From: Brevibacillus reuszeri
GTDB taxonomy: Bacteria; Bacillota; Bacilli; Brevibacillales; Brevibacillaceae
NCBI RefSeq assembly: GCF_001187725.1
Contig: NZ_LGIQ01000007.1
Location: 680,324-744,323 of the forward strand
DNA length: 64,000 nucleotides
Reading direction: 5' to 3'
This document shows positions 35,138 through 44,070 of this stretch, piece after piece. The translations under genes were made by a program, and so were the position numbers. Every line of letters starts with the position of its first letter. The first letter of the stretch is position 1. Below the pieces are notes generated by a model. The model worked only from the letters and a program-made list of their open reading frames with translations, was not told the DNA's origin and did not search any database.

Positions 35138-35917
35138 ATGGAAGCAAAAAAAGAATGGTACATGGAGTACGAGATTGCCCGTAACCGTCCTGGTCTTTTA
35201 GGGGACGTAGCTTCTATTCTGGGTATGTTGAACATTAACATCGTCACCATTAATGGCGTTGATACGATGCGTCGAGGCATGCTGCTTTTGACTGATGATG
35301 ATGAAAAAGTTGAGGTTTTGCGCAACGTTGTGCAGAAAATGGACAACATAACCATAACGAGGCTGCGTCCGCCCACAATGCTCGATCGACTGGCAGTTCG
35401 CCATGGTCGTTATATCGAACGCGACAGCGAGGACAAGAAAACGTTCCGCTTCGTTCGTGATGAGCTGGGCCTGCTTGTTGACTTTATGGCGGAAATTCTT
35501 AAAAAAGAAGGGCATCAGCTGATCGGAATTCGTGGTATGCCTCGTGTAGGCAAGACTGAATCCATGATTGCTGCCAGCGTTTCGGCGAATAAGCGGTGGA
35601 CGTTTATTTCGTCTACTTTATTACGGCAGACGGTCCGCAGTTCATTAGCCATTGATGAATTGTCCGATGATCATGTATATTTGATTGATGGAATTGTTTC
35701 TACTATGCGATCTACCGAGAAGCATTACACCTTGCTTCGAGAGATCATGAACTTTCCTGCCGCGAAAATTATTGAGCATCCCGACATTTTTGTAAGAGAG
35801 TCAGAGTATGAGCTATCTGATTTCCATTACATTATCGAGCTGCGTATAAACCCAGAAGAAGAGATTACATACGAGTTAATCAACAATCGCGGCTTTGATA
35901 ATTTTGAAATGAACTAA
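35138..35917 (+). CDS. ymfK: YmfK, ACT-domain and P-loop protein (DUF3388)
   Basis: A 259-residue protein of the DUF3388 family. The ATG at 35138 has GGAGAGG 7 nt upstream; the TTG two codons earlier is less likely. The N-terminus is ACT-like (NRPGLLGDVASILGMLNINIVTING), which suggests binding of an amino acid or similar ligand. A P-loop-like GMPRVGKTES lies near residue 133, with an ATPase-like region behind it. The position before rodZ is conserved. Function is not known. Confidence 0.88.
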   Translation: MEAKKEWYMEYEIARNRPGLLGDVASILGMLNINIVTINGVDTMRRGMLLLTDDDEKVEVLRNVVQKMDNITITRLRPPTMLDRLAVRHGRYIERDSEDKKTFRFVRDELGLLVDFMAEILKKEGHQLIGIRGMPRVGKTESMIAASVSANKRWTFISSTLLRQTVRSSLAIDELSDDHVYLIDGIVSTMRSTEKHYTLLREIMNFPAAKIIEHPDIFVRESEYELSDFHYIIELRINPEEEITYELINNRGFDNFEMN

Positions 35918-35929
35918 GGAGGGGCAGCT

Positions 35930-36835
35930 GTGTCTGAGCTAGGCCAAGTGCTACAAAGAGCCCGCGAGGAAAAAGGAATCTCGCTCGACGACATCCAACG
36001 AATCACCAAGATACAGCGGAGATATTTGGAAGCCATTGAAAGGGGGCATTTTCACGTACTTCCTGGCCACTTTTATGCGCGTGCATTTATAAAAAGCTAT
36101 GCGGAGGCGGTAGGACTCGATCCGAATCACATTATGAGCCACTTCCAGTCAGATCTTCCGTCCCAACCACCTACGGAGCAAGTGGAGAGACTGCGTAGAC
36201 GACGAGTCGCTTCGGCTAATAATCCGCTACAGGGCGCCCGGTGGGTAACCAAGACGCTTCTCGTGCTTTTTATTGCGCTCATTATTGGGGTTATTTACAT
36301 CGCTGTCGTTAATAGCAATGGAGAAATGACCGCACCATCCGTGCCAGGTGGAACTGTGAATCCTGGAGCGGAGATCACAACGCCTGGTCAAGCTGGCGGT
36401 GGTGTGACTCCAGCTCCGCCTGACCAAACTCCGCCGCCAACAGGCACACCTACAACACCAGATTCGGGAATTACACCCCCTGAAACAACACCCGAAACCC
36501 CTCAGTCGGCTATCACTTTTGAGTCTCAGCAAGGCTCTATCTACAATTATTCCGTGCAAGGCGGCGACAAAGTGACAGTTCATCTGAAGGTTAAGTCGGA
36601 TAGAAGCTGGTTTGGTGTATCGGAAGGGAAAGGGAAGAAGTACGTAGCAGAAGGTGAGCTGAAGGCCGGAGCAACGGAAGAAAAAACGATTGAGCTCGGA
36701 AAAACGGCTTACGTTCGTCTTGGGAATCCTACTGTTTTGGAAATGACAGTAAATGGTGTGGCAGTTGATATGACGAAATTAAAATTCAAGCCGTCCAACA
36801 TCAACTTCAAAATAAAAGAAACGGTAACACAGTAG
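35930..36835 (+). CDS. rodZ: cytoskeletal protein RodZ (YmfM)
   Basis: A 301-residue bitopic membrane protein linked to MreB and rod shape. It begins with an HTH_25 helix-turn-helix domain (about 5-70, LGQVLQRAREEKGISLDDI), then a basic stretch, a single transmembrane helix (about 105-125), a periplasm-side P/T/G-rich linker (about 130-195) and a C-terminal DUF4115 beta domain. The start is GTG with AAGGAGGGG upstream, 12 nt behind ymfK. Confidence 0.92.
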   Translation: MSELGQVLQRAREEKGISLDDIQRITKIQRRYLEAIERGHFHVLPGHFYARAFIKSYAEAVGLDPNHIMSHFQSDLPSQPPTEQVERLRRRRVASANNPLQGARWVTKTLLVLFIALIIGVIYIAVVNSNGEMTAPSVPGGTVNPGAEITTPGQAGGGVTPAPPDQTPPPTGTPTTPDSGITPPETTPETPQSAITFESQQGSIYNYSVQGGDKVTVHLKVKSDRSWFGVSEGKGKKYVAEGELKAGATEEKTIELGKTAYVRLGNPTVLEMTVNGVAVDMTKLKFKPSNINFKIKETVTQ

Positions 36836-36858
36836 GCAAGCGCTAAGCTTGCCTTTCA
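36835..36858 (+). terminator. short terminator overlapping the rodZ stop
   Basis: GGCAAGC and GCTTGCC pair around a 5-nt loop, followed by TTTC. The T tail is short, so efficiency may be moderate. Confidence 0.55.
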
Positions 36859-36872
36859 TACTTTTGTCTCTT

Positions 36873-36902
36873 TTGACACTTCCTTTAGGCTTATATTATA
36901 CT
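36873..36902 (+). promoter_or_regulatory. sigma-A promoter of rimO-pgsA
   Basis: Consensus TTGACA (36873-36878) and TATACT (36897-36902) are 18 nt apart. The gene follows 45 nt later. Confidence 0.75.
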
Positions 36903-36947
36903 GAGTAGGTGTAATATGGGCTGGTGTGACCAATTGGAGGAAAAAAG

Positions 36948-38294
36948 ATGGCAGAGAAGGTAGGCACGCGAGAAAAAGTAGCGATTGTTACGCTGGGCTG
37001 TGAAAAGAATCTGGTCGATTCTGACATGATGGCCCATCTGATAGATGAAAAAGGCTATGAGCTGGTTGATAATCCGGACGAAGCAACCGTGGTCATTGTC
37101 AATACCTGTGGATTCATCGACGCTGCTAAAGAAGAATCGGTAAACAAGATTCTCGATATGGCTGAACTGAAAGAATCCGGAAAGCTGAAATCGCTAGTGG
37201 TGGCAGGCTGTCTCACCCAACGTTACAAAGAGGATATCTTGAACGAGATTCCTGAGGTGGATGGTATTGTCGGAACGGGCGATTTTATGTCCATTACAGG
37301 GATCATTGAAGAATCGCTAGAAGGCAAGCGTCCCATTTTTGTGGGCAATCCTATTTTTACGTATGAAGATGTTGTGAAACGGAAAGTAAAATCGGGAACA
37401 TATTCCGCGTATATTAAAATTGCTGAGGGCTGCGATAATGCATGTACGTTTTGCAGTATTCCGCTGATGCGTGGAGGATTTCGTAGCCGTACGATCGAAT
37501 CGATTGTGGAAGAGGCGCGTCACTTATCTGAGCAAGGAATTGTGGAAATCAGTTTGATTGCGCAGGATTCGACGAATTATGGCACGGATATTTACGACGG
37601 CAAGCTGATGCTTCCTGAGCTTTTGAATCGCCTGGCTGAAGTCGAGGGGATTCAATGGATTCGTTTGCATTATGCTTATCCAGGCTTCTTTACAGACGAA
37701 TTGATCCATACATTTGCTACGAATCCAAAAGTCTGCAAATACGTGGATATGCCTCTGCAGCACTCGGAGGACCAAATTTTAAAAAGAATGCGCCGTCCTG
37801 GTCGCCAAACAGACATTCGCGAGCTGGTGGCGAAAATTCGGGCACAAGTTCCTGACGTTGCACTTCGTACATCCCTCATCGTAGGCTTCCCTGGTGAGAC
37901 CGACGAAGATTTCGCTCGTCTGTCCGAGTTTGTCAAAGATATTCGTTTTGACCGTTTGGGAGTTTTTACGTACTCTAATGAGGATGATACTCCTGCATCT
38001 CGTTTGCCAGATCACGTAGACGAGGAATTGAAGGAGAAGCGTGCGAATATCCTGATGGAAATTCAGCGCGAAGTAGCAGATGAGCGCAATGGACGCTTCG
38101 TCGGTCAAGTATTGGATGTACTGATTGAGCGATATGAAGGACGTAACGATATTTACGTTGGACGTACGCAGTACGATGCTCCTGAAATTGACGGGGAAGT
38201 ATTTGTTTCCGGTTTCAAAGGAGAATTGGGCTCCATTGTGAAAGTAAAGATTACGCACTCCTATGAGTACGATTTAGCTGGGGAGGTAGTCTAG
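36948..38294 (+). CDS. rimO: ribosomal protein S12 methylthiotransferase RimO
   Basis: A 448-residue radical SAM enzyme that methylthiolates an aspartate of ribosomal protein S12. The N-terminal UPF0004 domain has TLGCEKNLVDSD, the signature that separates RimO from MiaB, with further cysteines in NTCGFID and AGCLTQR. The radical SAM cluster cysteines lie at about 162, 166 and 169 (CDNACTFC), and a TRAM domain closes the protein. B. subtilis lacks rimO at this place. Its stop is followed at once by the pgsA start. Confidence 0.96.
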   Translation: MAEKVGTREKVAIVTLGCEKNLVDSDMMAHLIDEKGYELVDNPDEATVVIVNTCGFIDAAKEESVNKILDMAELKESGKLKSLVVAGCLTQRYKEDILNEIPEVDGIVGTGDFMSITGIIEESLEGKRPIFVGNPIFTYEDVVKRKVKSGTYSAYIKIAEGCDNACTFCSIPLMRGGFRSRTIESIVEEARHLSEQGIVEISLIAQDSTNYGTDIYDGKLMLPELLNRLAEVEGIQWIRLHYAYPGFFTDELIHTFATNPKVCKYVDMPLQHSEDQILKRMRRPGRQTDIRELVAKIRAQVPDVALRTSLIVGFPGETDEDFARLSEFVKDIRFDRLGVFTYSNEDDTPASRLPDHVDEELKEKRANILMEIQREVADERNGRFVGQVLDVLIERYEGRNDIYVGRTQYDAPEIDGEVFVSGFKGELGSIVKVKITHSYEYDLAGEVV

Positions 38295-38870
38295 GTGAAT
38301 CTCGCCAACCGTATTACCCTCGCTAGGATTTTCCTGGTGCCAGTAGTTATGTTTTTCCTGCTGGTAAAATACAACATCGGGACGTTTTCCATTGGCAGTC
38401 TGACGATGACCTATAACGAGCTGATTGCGGCTTTGGTTTTTATCTTGGCAGCCAGTACGGACGGACTCGATGGTTATATCGCGCGCAAAAGGAAAATCGT
38501 AACGAATTTGGGCAAGTTTCTCGATCCGCTCGCGGATAAGCTATTAATTTCTGCGGCTCTGATTTCGTTGGTGGAAATGCAGCGTTTGGAAGCATGGATT
38601 GCCATCGTCATCATCAGCAGGGAGTTTGCGGTGACAGGTCTACGGTTGGTTGCGGCGGCAGAAGGACAGGTTATTGCCGCCAGCGCACTGGGTAAACTGA
38701 AGACATGGGTACAGATTGTTGCCGTTACAGCAGTGATGATTCGCAACTTTCCGTTCGCCTTCTTCGGAATCCCGTTTGACGAGGTTGCCATTTGGGCGAT
38801 GGTCCTCATCACGCTTTACTCCGGATACGACTATTTTGCGAAGAACCGCAACGTTATCCAATACTCGTAA
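38295..38870 (+). CDS. pgsA: CDP-diacylglycerol--glycerol-3-phosphate 3-phosphatidyltransferase
   Basis: A 191-residue membrane enzyme that makes phosphatidylglycerol phosphate. The CDP-alcohol phosphotransferase signature is complete: DGLDGYIAR near residue 56 followed by GKFLDPLADK. At least four hydrophobic helices are visible. The start is GTG, abutting the rimO stop. Position next to cinA and recA matches Bacillus. Confidence 0.96.
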   Translation: MNLANRITLARIFLVPVVMFFLLVKYNIGTFSIGSLTMTYNELIAALVFILAASTDGLDGYIARKRKIVTNLGKFLDPLADKLLISAALISLVEMQRLEAWIAIVIISREFAVTGLRLVAAAEGQVIAASALGKLKTWVQIVAVTAVMIRNFPFAFFGIPFDEVAIWAMVLITLYSGYDYFAKNRNVIQYS

Positions 38871-38893
38871 ATGCGGGTATTGGTCTCTTTTTT
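38858..38893 (+). terminator. terminator overlapping the end of pgsA
   Basis: CCAATAC, within the last pgsA codons, pairs with GTATTGG, followed by TCTCTTTTTT. Confidence 0.65.
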
Positions 38894-38969
38894 CACAAGA
38901 GGCTTCTCTAGAACGGTTGTAGGTGGTAAACTGTTAGTTTAGAGGCTTTTCTACTCTCTAAGAGAATGG

Positions 38970-40223
38970 ATGAGGAAGATGAGAGCGGAGATTATCGCGG
39001 TGGGGACCGAGCTTTTACTGGGTCAAATCGCTAATACGAACGCCCAGTTTCTTTCCCAGAAGCTGGCGGATATTGGCGTGGGAGTGTATTTTCATACCGT
39101 TGTTGGGGATAACATGGAGCGTCTACTTCAGGTCATCCGTCTGGCGGCAAGTCGTTCCGATCTCGTCATATTTACAGGCGGGCTCGGCCCAACTCAAGAT
39201 GATTTGACGAAGGAATCGGTAGCACAGCATGTTGGAGTTGGCTTGGAAACAAACCTTGAGGCAATGAAGCGAATTGAAGATTTCTTTTTGCAACGTGGGA
39301 TTGTCATGACGGAGAACAACCGGAAGCAGGCATTAGTGCTTGCTGGCAGTCATGTCTTCTCCAATGATTTCGGGATGGCGCCTGGCATGGCGATCCGTCA
39401 TGACAGTAGTACGTTCGTGCTTTTGCCTGGGCCGCCAAGTGAGCTCTATCCGATGGTGGAACGTCACGTCATGCCGTACCTGATCGGTCTGTTGCCACAA
39501 AAGCAAGTATTTCATTCACACGTGCTTCGCTTTTACGGTATTGGGGAATCAGCTCTGGAGGAGCACCTGCTTGATCTGATCGAGAAGCAGGACAATCCAA
39601 CGATTGCTCCTTATGCCAAAGAATTTGAAGTAACACTGCGCATTACCGCGCGAGCCTCGTCGACAGAAGAAGGAGAAGCCCTGATTTTGCCTGTGGAAAA
39701 GGAAATTCGCGATCGCGTGGGGCAGTATGTGTATGGAATGGGTGAAGACTCGTCGTTGCATGATGTTTTGGTGACTGAGCTGGGGCAACGCGGGGAAACG
39801 ATTGCTTGTGCAGAAAGCTGTACGGGCGGGACGCTTGCTTCTCTCATTACCTCTGTATCGGGAAGCTCTGCCGTTTTTGGCGGAGGGATTGTTTGTTACA
39901 CAAACGAAGTAAAGCATCAGGTGTTAGGTGTACCTGAAGAGGTGTTACATACGGTTGGTGCGATAAGCGAAGAGACAGCAAAGTTGTTGGCAGAAAATGT
40001 AAGAGTAAAGCTAGGGACGACGTATGGCGTGTCTGTAACAGGTGTGGCTGGACCCGATCCATCCGAAGGAAAGCCGGTCGGTCTGGTCTATGTGGGAATT
40101 GCGGCAGAGGGTAAGCCTACAGTCGTGAAGGAATTACGCCTAGCTGGAAGAAGGCATGCGATTGTAGGGCGTGCTGCTAAATTCGCGCTATTTTATGCGC
40201 TGCAAATGCAAAAAGAAAGGTGA
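38970..40223 (+). CDS. cinA: CinA family protein (competence/damage-inducible; NMN amidohydrolase)
   Basis: A 417-residue two-domain protein: an N-terminal MoCF-like (molybdopterin-binding fold) domain with VGTELLLGQIANTNAQ and FTGGLGPTQDD, and a C-terminal CinA domain with CAESCTGGTLASLIT and GVSVTGVAGPDPSEGKPVG. The C-terminal domain is known to deamidate nicotinamide mononucleotide in several bacteria. The start may be 38970 or the ATG at 38979; neither has an ideal ribosome binding site. It precedes recA in Bacillus, but here a helicase gene lies between. Confidence 0.94.
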   Translation: MRKMRAEIIAVGTELLLGQIANTNAQFLSQKLADIGVGVYFHTVVGDNMERLLQVIRLAASRSDLVIFTGGLGPTQDDLTKESVAQHVGVGLETNLEAMKRIEDFFLQRGIVMTENNRKQALVLAGSHVFSNDFGMAPGMAIRHDSSTFVLLPGPPSELYPMVERHVMPYLIGLLPQKQVFHSHVLRFYGIGESALEEHLLDLIEKQDNPTIAPYAKEFEVTLRITARASSTEEGEALILPVEKEIRDRVGQYVYGMGEDSSLHDVLVTELGQRGETIACAESCTGGTLASLITSVSGSSAVFGGGIVCYTNEVKHQVLGVPEEVLHTVGAISEETAKLLAENVRVKLGTTYGVSVTGVAGPDPSEGKPVGLVYVGIAAEGKPTVVKELRLAGRRHAIVGRAAKFALFYALQMQKER

Positions 40224-40229
40224 CATTTT

Positions 40230-41819
40230 ATGACGATTTTTTCTGATTTTCCTTTACATAAATCTATTCTTCAAGCCATCCACGATATGGGCTTTGAAGA
40301 ACCATCACCGATTCAGGCTGCCTGCATTCCAAAAGTACTGGACGGCGGAGACCTGATTGGACAAGCGCAAACCGGTACGGGTAAAACGGCTGCATTCGGT
40401 ATTCCTCTGATTGAAAAAGTAACGCCAGCTAATCGCGTGCAGGCCATTGTTCTGACACCTACCCGCGAGCTGGCTATTCAAGTGGCCGGTGAGCTATTGC
40501 GTATTTCCAAATACAACAAGGTCCGCACTCTGCCGATATACGGTGGACAGTCGATCGGCCATCAAATCCGTGCCCTTCGCCAAGGAGTGCAGGTCGTAGT
40601 AGGTACACCAGGACGCGTTATGGACCACCTGCGCCGTAAAACACTGAAGCTGGAGAATGTGCACACGCTGGTGTTAGATGAAGCAGATGAAATGCTGGAT
40701 ATGGGTTTCATTGAGGATATTGAAACAATCATTCAGCATATGCCAGAAGAACGTCAAACCTTGCTCTTCTCTGCAACAATGCCTCCCGAGATCAAGCGTT
40801 TGGCCGTTCGCTATATGAAGCAGCCACAAACAGTTGCAGTGAGCCGTGAAGAAGTGACGGCACCATTGATTGAACAGGTATATTACAAAGTATTTGACCG
40901 CAATAAAGTGGAGAGCCTCTGCCGCATCCTGGATAGTGAAGATGTGGAATTGGGTATCATTTTCTGCCGCACTAAGCGTGGTGTAGATGAGCTGTCTGAG
41001 GTATTGCAATCTCGCGGTTATCTTGCTGACGGCTTGCACGGTGACCTCTCTCAGGCACAGCGTGACAAGGTAATGAATGCATTCCGTGAAGGCTCTATCG
41101 AGTTTTTGATTGCGACAGACGTAGCGGCACGTGGAATCGACGTAGGGAATGTTTCTCACGTTATCAACTACGACATTCCACAGGATTCCGAGAGCTATGT
41201 TCACCGCATTGGACGTACAGGTCGTGCAGGTCGCAAAGGGATTGCGATGACACTTGTTACTCCGCGTGAAGTAAGACAAATGATGTTCATCCAAAAGCAA
41301 ACCAAAGCGCAAGTCCTGTCCAGAAACGTACCTTCTCTGGAAGAGGTAGCAGAGCGGAAGCAAGAGCAGCTGCGTGAGCAATTGACGAGCTTGCTTGAGA
41401 GTGATTCCATTGCGGATATGTATCAAAAAGTGGCGGATGCACTCGTAGGTCAGTATCCTGCAGAAAAAGTAGCGGCAGCTGCCCTGCACCTGGCATTCCA
41501 CAGTGAAGTGGGTCAAGCGCAAGAAGCGGAAGCATACAACTTCGGAGAGACTGGTGCTGCAAAAGGCATGGTTCGTTTCTTCCTCAATGTTGGCCGCAAT
41601 GCAAACATGAAGCCGCAAGATCTGGTTCGGGAAATTTCTGAATCTGTAGGAATTCCAGGGAAATCTGTAGGCCGTATCGACATTTTCGAGAACTTTACTT
41701 TTGTTGAGGTTCCAGAAGAGGTTGCAGCGTTTGTTTACGAATCCCTGCGCCAGACTCGCATCAATGGAAAACGGATCAATTTGGAGCCAGCCAAGCCACG
41801 TGGGGCGAAGCGCTCTTAA
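40230..41819 (+). CDS. DEAD-box RNA helicase with DbpA-type RNA-binding domain
   Basis: A 529-residue ATP-dependent RNA helicase. Motifs in order: Q motif (GFEEPSPIQ), AQTGTGKT, PTRELAIQV, TPGRV, DEADEMLDMGF, SATMP, RGIDVGNVSHVINYD and HRIGRTGRAGR. The C-terminal part has a helical linker and a DbpA-type RNA-binding fold (about 455-525). CsdA/DeaD-like enzymes of this build act in ribosome assembly and RNA decay. It starts 6 nt behind cinA and separates cinA from recA, unlike B. subtilis. A terminator follows. Exact orthology (CshA, DbpA or DeaD) is not settled here. Confidence 0.93.
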   Translation: MTIFSDFPLHKSILQAIHDMGFEEPSPIQAACIPKVLDGGDLIGQAQTGTGKTAAFGIPLIEKVTPANRVQAIVLTPTRELAIQVAGELLRISKYNKVRTLPIYGGQSIGHQIRALRQGVQVVVGTPGRVMDHLRRKTLKLENVHTLVLDEADEMLDMGFIEDIETIIQHMPEERQTLLFSATMPPEIKRLAVRYMKQPQTVAVSREEVTAPLIEQVYYKVFDRNKVESLCRILDSEDVELGIIFCRTKRGVDELSEVLQSRGYLADGLHGDLSQAQRDKVMNAFREGSIEFLIATDVAARGIDVGNVSHVINYDIPQDSESYVHRIGRTGRAGRKGIAMTLVTPREVRQMMFIQKQTKAQVLSRNVPSLEEVAERKQEQLREQLTSLLESDSIADMYQKVADALVGQYPAEKVAAAALHLAFHSEVGQAQEAEAYNFGETGAAKGMVRFFLNVGRNANMKPQDLVREISESVGIPGKSVGRIDIFENFTFVEVPEEVAAFVYESLRQTRINGKRINLEPAKPRGAKRS

Positions 41820-41844
41820 TCGGGTCGTCATAGAAAAGACAGCT

Positions 41845-41887
41845 ACAGCCATTTCGCTGGGAAAAATCCAGCAAATGGCTGTTTTTC
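41845..41887 (+). terminator. rho-independent terminator after the helicase gene
   Basis: ACAGCCATTTCGCTGG pairs with CCAGCAAATGGCTGT with one mismatch, followed by TTTTTC. Confidence 0.88.
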
Positions 41888-41894
41888 TTCCATG

Positions 41895-41908
41895 CGAATA
41901 TTTGTTCG
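41895..41908. promoter_or_regulatory. LexA (DinR) box of recA
   Basis: CGAATATTTGTTCG differs by one base from the Firmicute SOS consensus CGAACnnnnGTTCG and is flanked by G and C, which extends the palindrome. It lies 10 nt upstream of the recA -35, so recA should be LexA-repressed and DNA-damage-inducible. Confidence 0.85.
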
Positions 41909-41918
41909 CAAAAAATAC

Positions 41919-41948
41919 TTGGCAAACCCTTCTGTCTCGATGTATGAT
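41919..41948 (+). promoter_or_regulatory. sigma-A promoter of recA
   Basis: TTGGCA (41919-41924) and TATGAT (41943-41948) are 18 nt apart, between the LexA box and recA. Confidence 0.65.
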
Positions 41949-41993
41949 GAAGACAAGAAAAACAGAAGCGAATGTTGAAAGGGTGTGTACCAT

Positions 41994-43052
41994 TTGTCAG
42001 ATCGTCGCGCAGCTTTGGAAAGTGCATTGCGTCAGATAGAAAAGCAATTCGGTAAAGGTTCCATTATGAAGTTGGGGGAAGTATCCAACGTTTCGATTTC
42101 AACCGTCTCCACTGGTGCGCTAGCTCTTGATATCGCACTTGGTGTAGGTGGATTCCCACGTGGACGTGTCGTTGAAATTTACGGACCAGAATCTTCGGGT
42201 AAAACAACCGTTGCGCTCCACGCGATCGCAGAAGTGCAAAGACAAGGTGGACAAGCTGCCTTTATCGATGCGGAGCATGCACTTGACCCAGTCTATGCTG
42301 CCAAGCTCGGTGTGAATATTGATGAATTGCTTCTGTCTCAGCCTGACACAGGTGAGCAAGCATTGGAAATTGCAGAGGCATTGGTGCGCTCTGGTGCAGT
42401 AGATATTATCGTAGTTGACTCGGTAGCGGCACTGGTGCCGAAAGCCGAGATCGAGGGCGAGATGGGAGATTCTCACGTAGGTTTGCAGGCTCGATTGATG
42501 TCTCAAGCGCTGCGCAAACTTTCTGGAGCGATCAACAAGTCCAAAACAATCGCCATCTTCATTAACCAGCTTCGTGAAAAAGTTGGCGTTATGTTCGGTA
42601 ACCCTGAGACTACTCCTGGTGGACGCGCATTGAAGTTCTACGCGAGTGTTCGACTCGACGTACGTAAGGCTGAGTCTATCAAGGTTGGAAATGACATCTT
42701 GGGTAGCAAGACCAAAATCAAGGTTGTCAAAAATAAAGTGGCTCCACCGTTCAAGGTAGCAGAAGTGGACATCATGTACGGTGAAGGAATCTCCAGAGAA
42801 GGTAGTATCCTCGATATCGGTTCCGAAATCGACGTAGTACAAAAGAGCGGTGCATGGTATTCCTTTAATGAAGAGCGTCTTGGTCAGGGCCGTGAGAATT
42901 CGAAAGTGTTCCTGAAAGAGAATCCTCACATTGCGACGCAAATTGAAACGAGGGTTCGCGAATACTTCAGCCTCAATCCTGGTTCAGTTCCTGAAGCGGA
43001 GCCAGTGAATGATCCTGAGCAAGACGAAGAGCCGACATTTGATCTGGAATAA
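41994..43052 (+). CDS. recA: recombinase RecA
   Basis: A 352-residue recombinase that forms filaments on single-stranded DNA, drives strand exchange and triggers LexA self-cleavage. The TTG at 41994 is chosen because GAAAGGGTG lies about 9 nt upstream and gives the standard [11 protein letters not shown] start; the GTG at 41985 overlaps the ribosome binding site. Walker A GPESSGKT lies near residue 63, followed by the FIDAEHALD segment, Walker B region [10 protein letters not shown] and the L2-side [20 protein letters not shown] region. The tail is acidic, as usual. Confidence 0.98.
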   Translation: MSDRRAALESALRQIEKQFGKGSIMKLGEVSNVSISTVSTGALALDIALGVGGFPRGRVVEIYGPESSGKTTVALHAIAEVQRQGGQAAFIDAEHALDPVYAAKLGVNIDELLLSQPDTGEQALEIAEALVRSGAVDIIVVDSVAALVPKAEIEGEMGDSHVGLQARLMSQALRKLSGAINKSKTIAIFINQLREKVGVMFGNPETTPGGRALKFYASVRLDVRKAESIKVGNDILGSKTKIKVVKNKVAPPFKVAEVDIMYGEGISREGSILDIGSEIDVVQKSGAWYSFNEERLGQGRENSKVFLKENPHIATQIETRVREYFSLNPGSVPEAEPVNDPEQDEEPTFDLE

Positions 43053-43077
43053 TCCAGACGAATGGCAAATTCAAAGC

Positions 43078-43106
43078 AACAGCCTGTCGATGAGACAGGC
43101 TGTTTT
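43078..43106 (+). terminator. terminator between recA and recX
   Basis: AACAGCCTGTC pairs perfectly with GACAGGCTGTT around GATGA, followed by TTG. The T tail is short, which would allow low-level read-through into recX. Confidence 0.75.
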
Positions 43107-43141
43107 GTTCACGTTAATAGATCGGAAGGGAGGATGAAGAC

Positions 43142-43789
43142 ATGAAGAGTGGCCTGATTACATCGGTGCACCGGGATATGAAGCAAAAGCAAAGATATCA
43201 TATTGAATTAAATGACGAGTATGCGTTTACCGTTCATGAAGACATACTGGTAAAGTACAACCTTTTCAAAGGAACCGAAGTAGACGAAGCCTTTTATCGG
43301 GAAGTGCTAGTGGCTGAGGAAAAGCATAAGGCATACTTGGGAGCCCTCCGCTATCTCGGTTTTCGTCCAAGGACGAGCAGCCAGCTGCATGCCTATTTGC
43401 TAGAGAAAGGTTTTGAACCAAAAATAGCAGAGGAGATTTGTCGGCGATGTGAGGAGCAAGGTTACATAGATGATAAGGCATTCGCCAAGCAGTGGGTGGA
43501 TGAAAGACTGCGGATAAAGCCTCGCAGCTCGTATATGCTGCGAATGGAGCTGCAGCAGAGAGGTGTGGACAGATCAATTGTTGAGGAAGCAGTGAGTCAC
43601 GTTTCCAAAGAGTCAGAACTCGAAGCAGCACGGTCATTGATAGAGAAGAAAGCACGGCGACTGCAAGGTCCTCCAAACCCAGACGAAGAGCGCAAGCTGC
43701 TGTCTATGCTCATGCGTAAAGGGTTCTCTCACTCTATTGTTCAACAAATTAGAGGAGAATTGCGTCAGAGAGAGCGTGAACAGAGGTAA
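43142..43789 (+). CDS. recX: RecA regulator RecX
   Basis: A 215-residue helical-repeat protein that binds RecA filaments and inhibits or modulates them. The three-helix repeats are visible: ALRYLGFRPRTSSQLHAYLLEKG, YIDDKAFAKQWVDERLR and LLSMLMRKGFSHSIVQQI. The ATG follows GGAAGGGAGGATGA. Placement directly behind recA past a leaky terminator is the common arrangement that keeps RecX low relative to RecA. Confidence 0.93.
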   Translation: MKSGLITSVHRDMKQKQRYHIELNDEYAFTVHEDILVKYNLFKGTEVDEAFYREVLVAEEKHKAYLGALRYLGFRPRTSSQLHAYLLEKGFEPKIAEEICRRCEEQGYIDDKAFAKQWVDERLRIKPRSSYMLRMELQQRGVDRSIVEEAVSHVSKESELEAARSLIEKKARRLQGPPNPDEERKLLSMLMRKGFSHSIVQQIRGELRQREREQR

Positions 43790-43805
43790 CTCTAATTGCA
43801 TGATC

Positions 43806-43835
43806 TTGACAATTCTTGTTCACAAATAATAAAAT
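43806..43835 (+). promoter_or_regulatory. sigma-A promoter between recX and rny
   Basis: Consensus TTGACA (43806-43811) and TAAAAT (43830-43835) are 18 nt apart. The start would be near 43842, about 230 nt before rny and about 95 nt before a terminator. Confidence 0.6.
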
Positions 43836-43841
43836 AGGTTT

Positions 43842-43962
43842 GTATTTACTTGGTGTATCATAACTTTTTTCGATTTGCTCACTCGTTGCCTGTAGAACAA
43901 CTGAAAAACCGTGCATGACATGTGCGGATTCAGCGGACCGAGTATAGTCGGTCTTGTTTTTT
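43842..43962 (+). ncRNA. candidate short structured RNA or rny leader with attenuator
   Basis: Between the promoter above and the terminator at 43936 lies about 120 nt with no convincing reading frame. CCGTGCAT (43909-43916) can pair with ATGTGCGG (43920-43927) using two G-U pairs, and the terminator hairpin follows 8 nt later. It may be an independent small RNA, or a leader that controls rny by attenuation. The call rests on promoter, hairpin and terminator order only. Confidence 0.35.
43936..43962 (+). terminator. rho-independent terminator upstream of rny
   Basis: GACCGA (43936-43941) and TCGGTC (43948-43953) pair around a 6-nt loop, followed by TTGTTTTTT. Confidence 0.75.
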
Positions 43963-44070
43963 AGTCGAATGTTCGAAAGTGAGAGCAAAACGACAGCGGC
44001 ACTCCATGAAAAACAAATGCTTGGAAAGCGGGGAGATGTCTTACAATAAGGAGGTGAAACGAAAAAGCCT

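Noticed and set aside
43749-43988. 79-codon minus-strand frame behind recX
   Set aside because: It overlaps the end of recX and the terminator before rny, and lacks a ribosome binding site.
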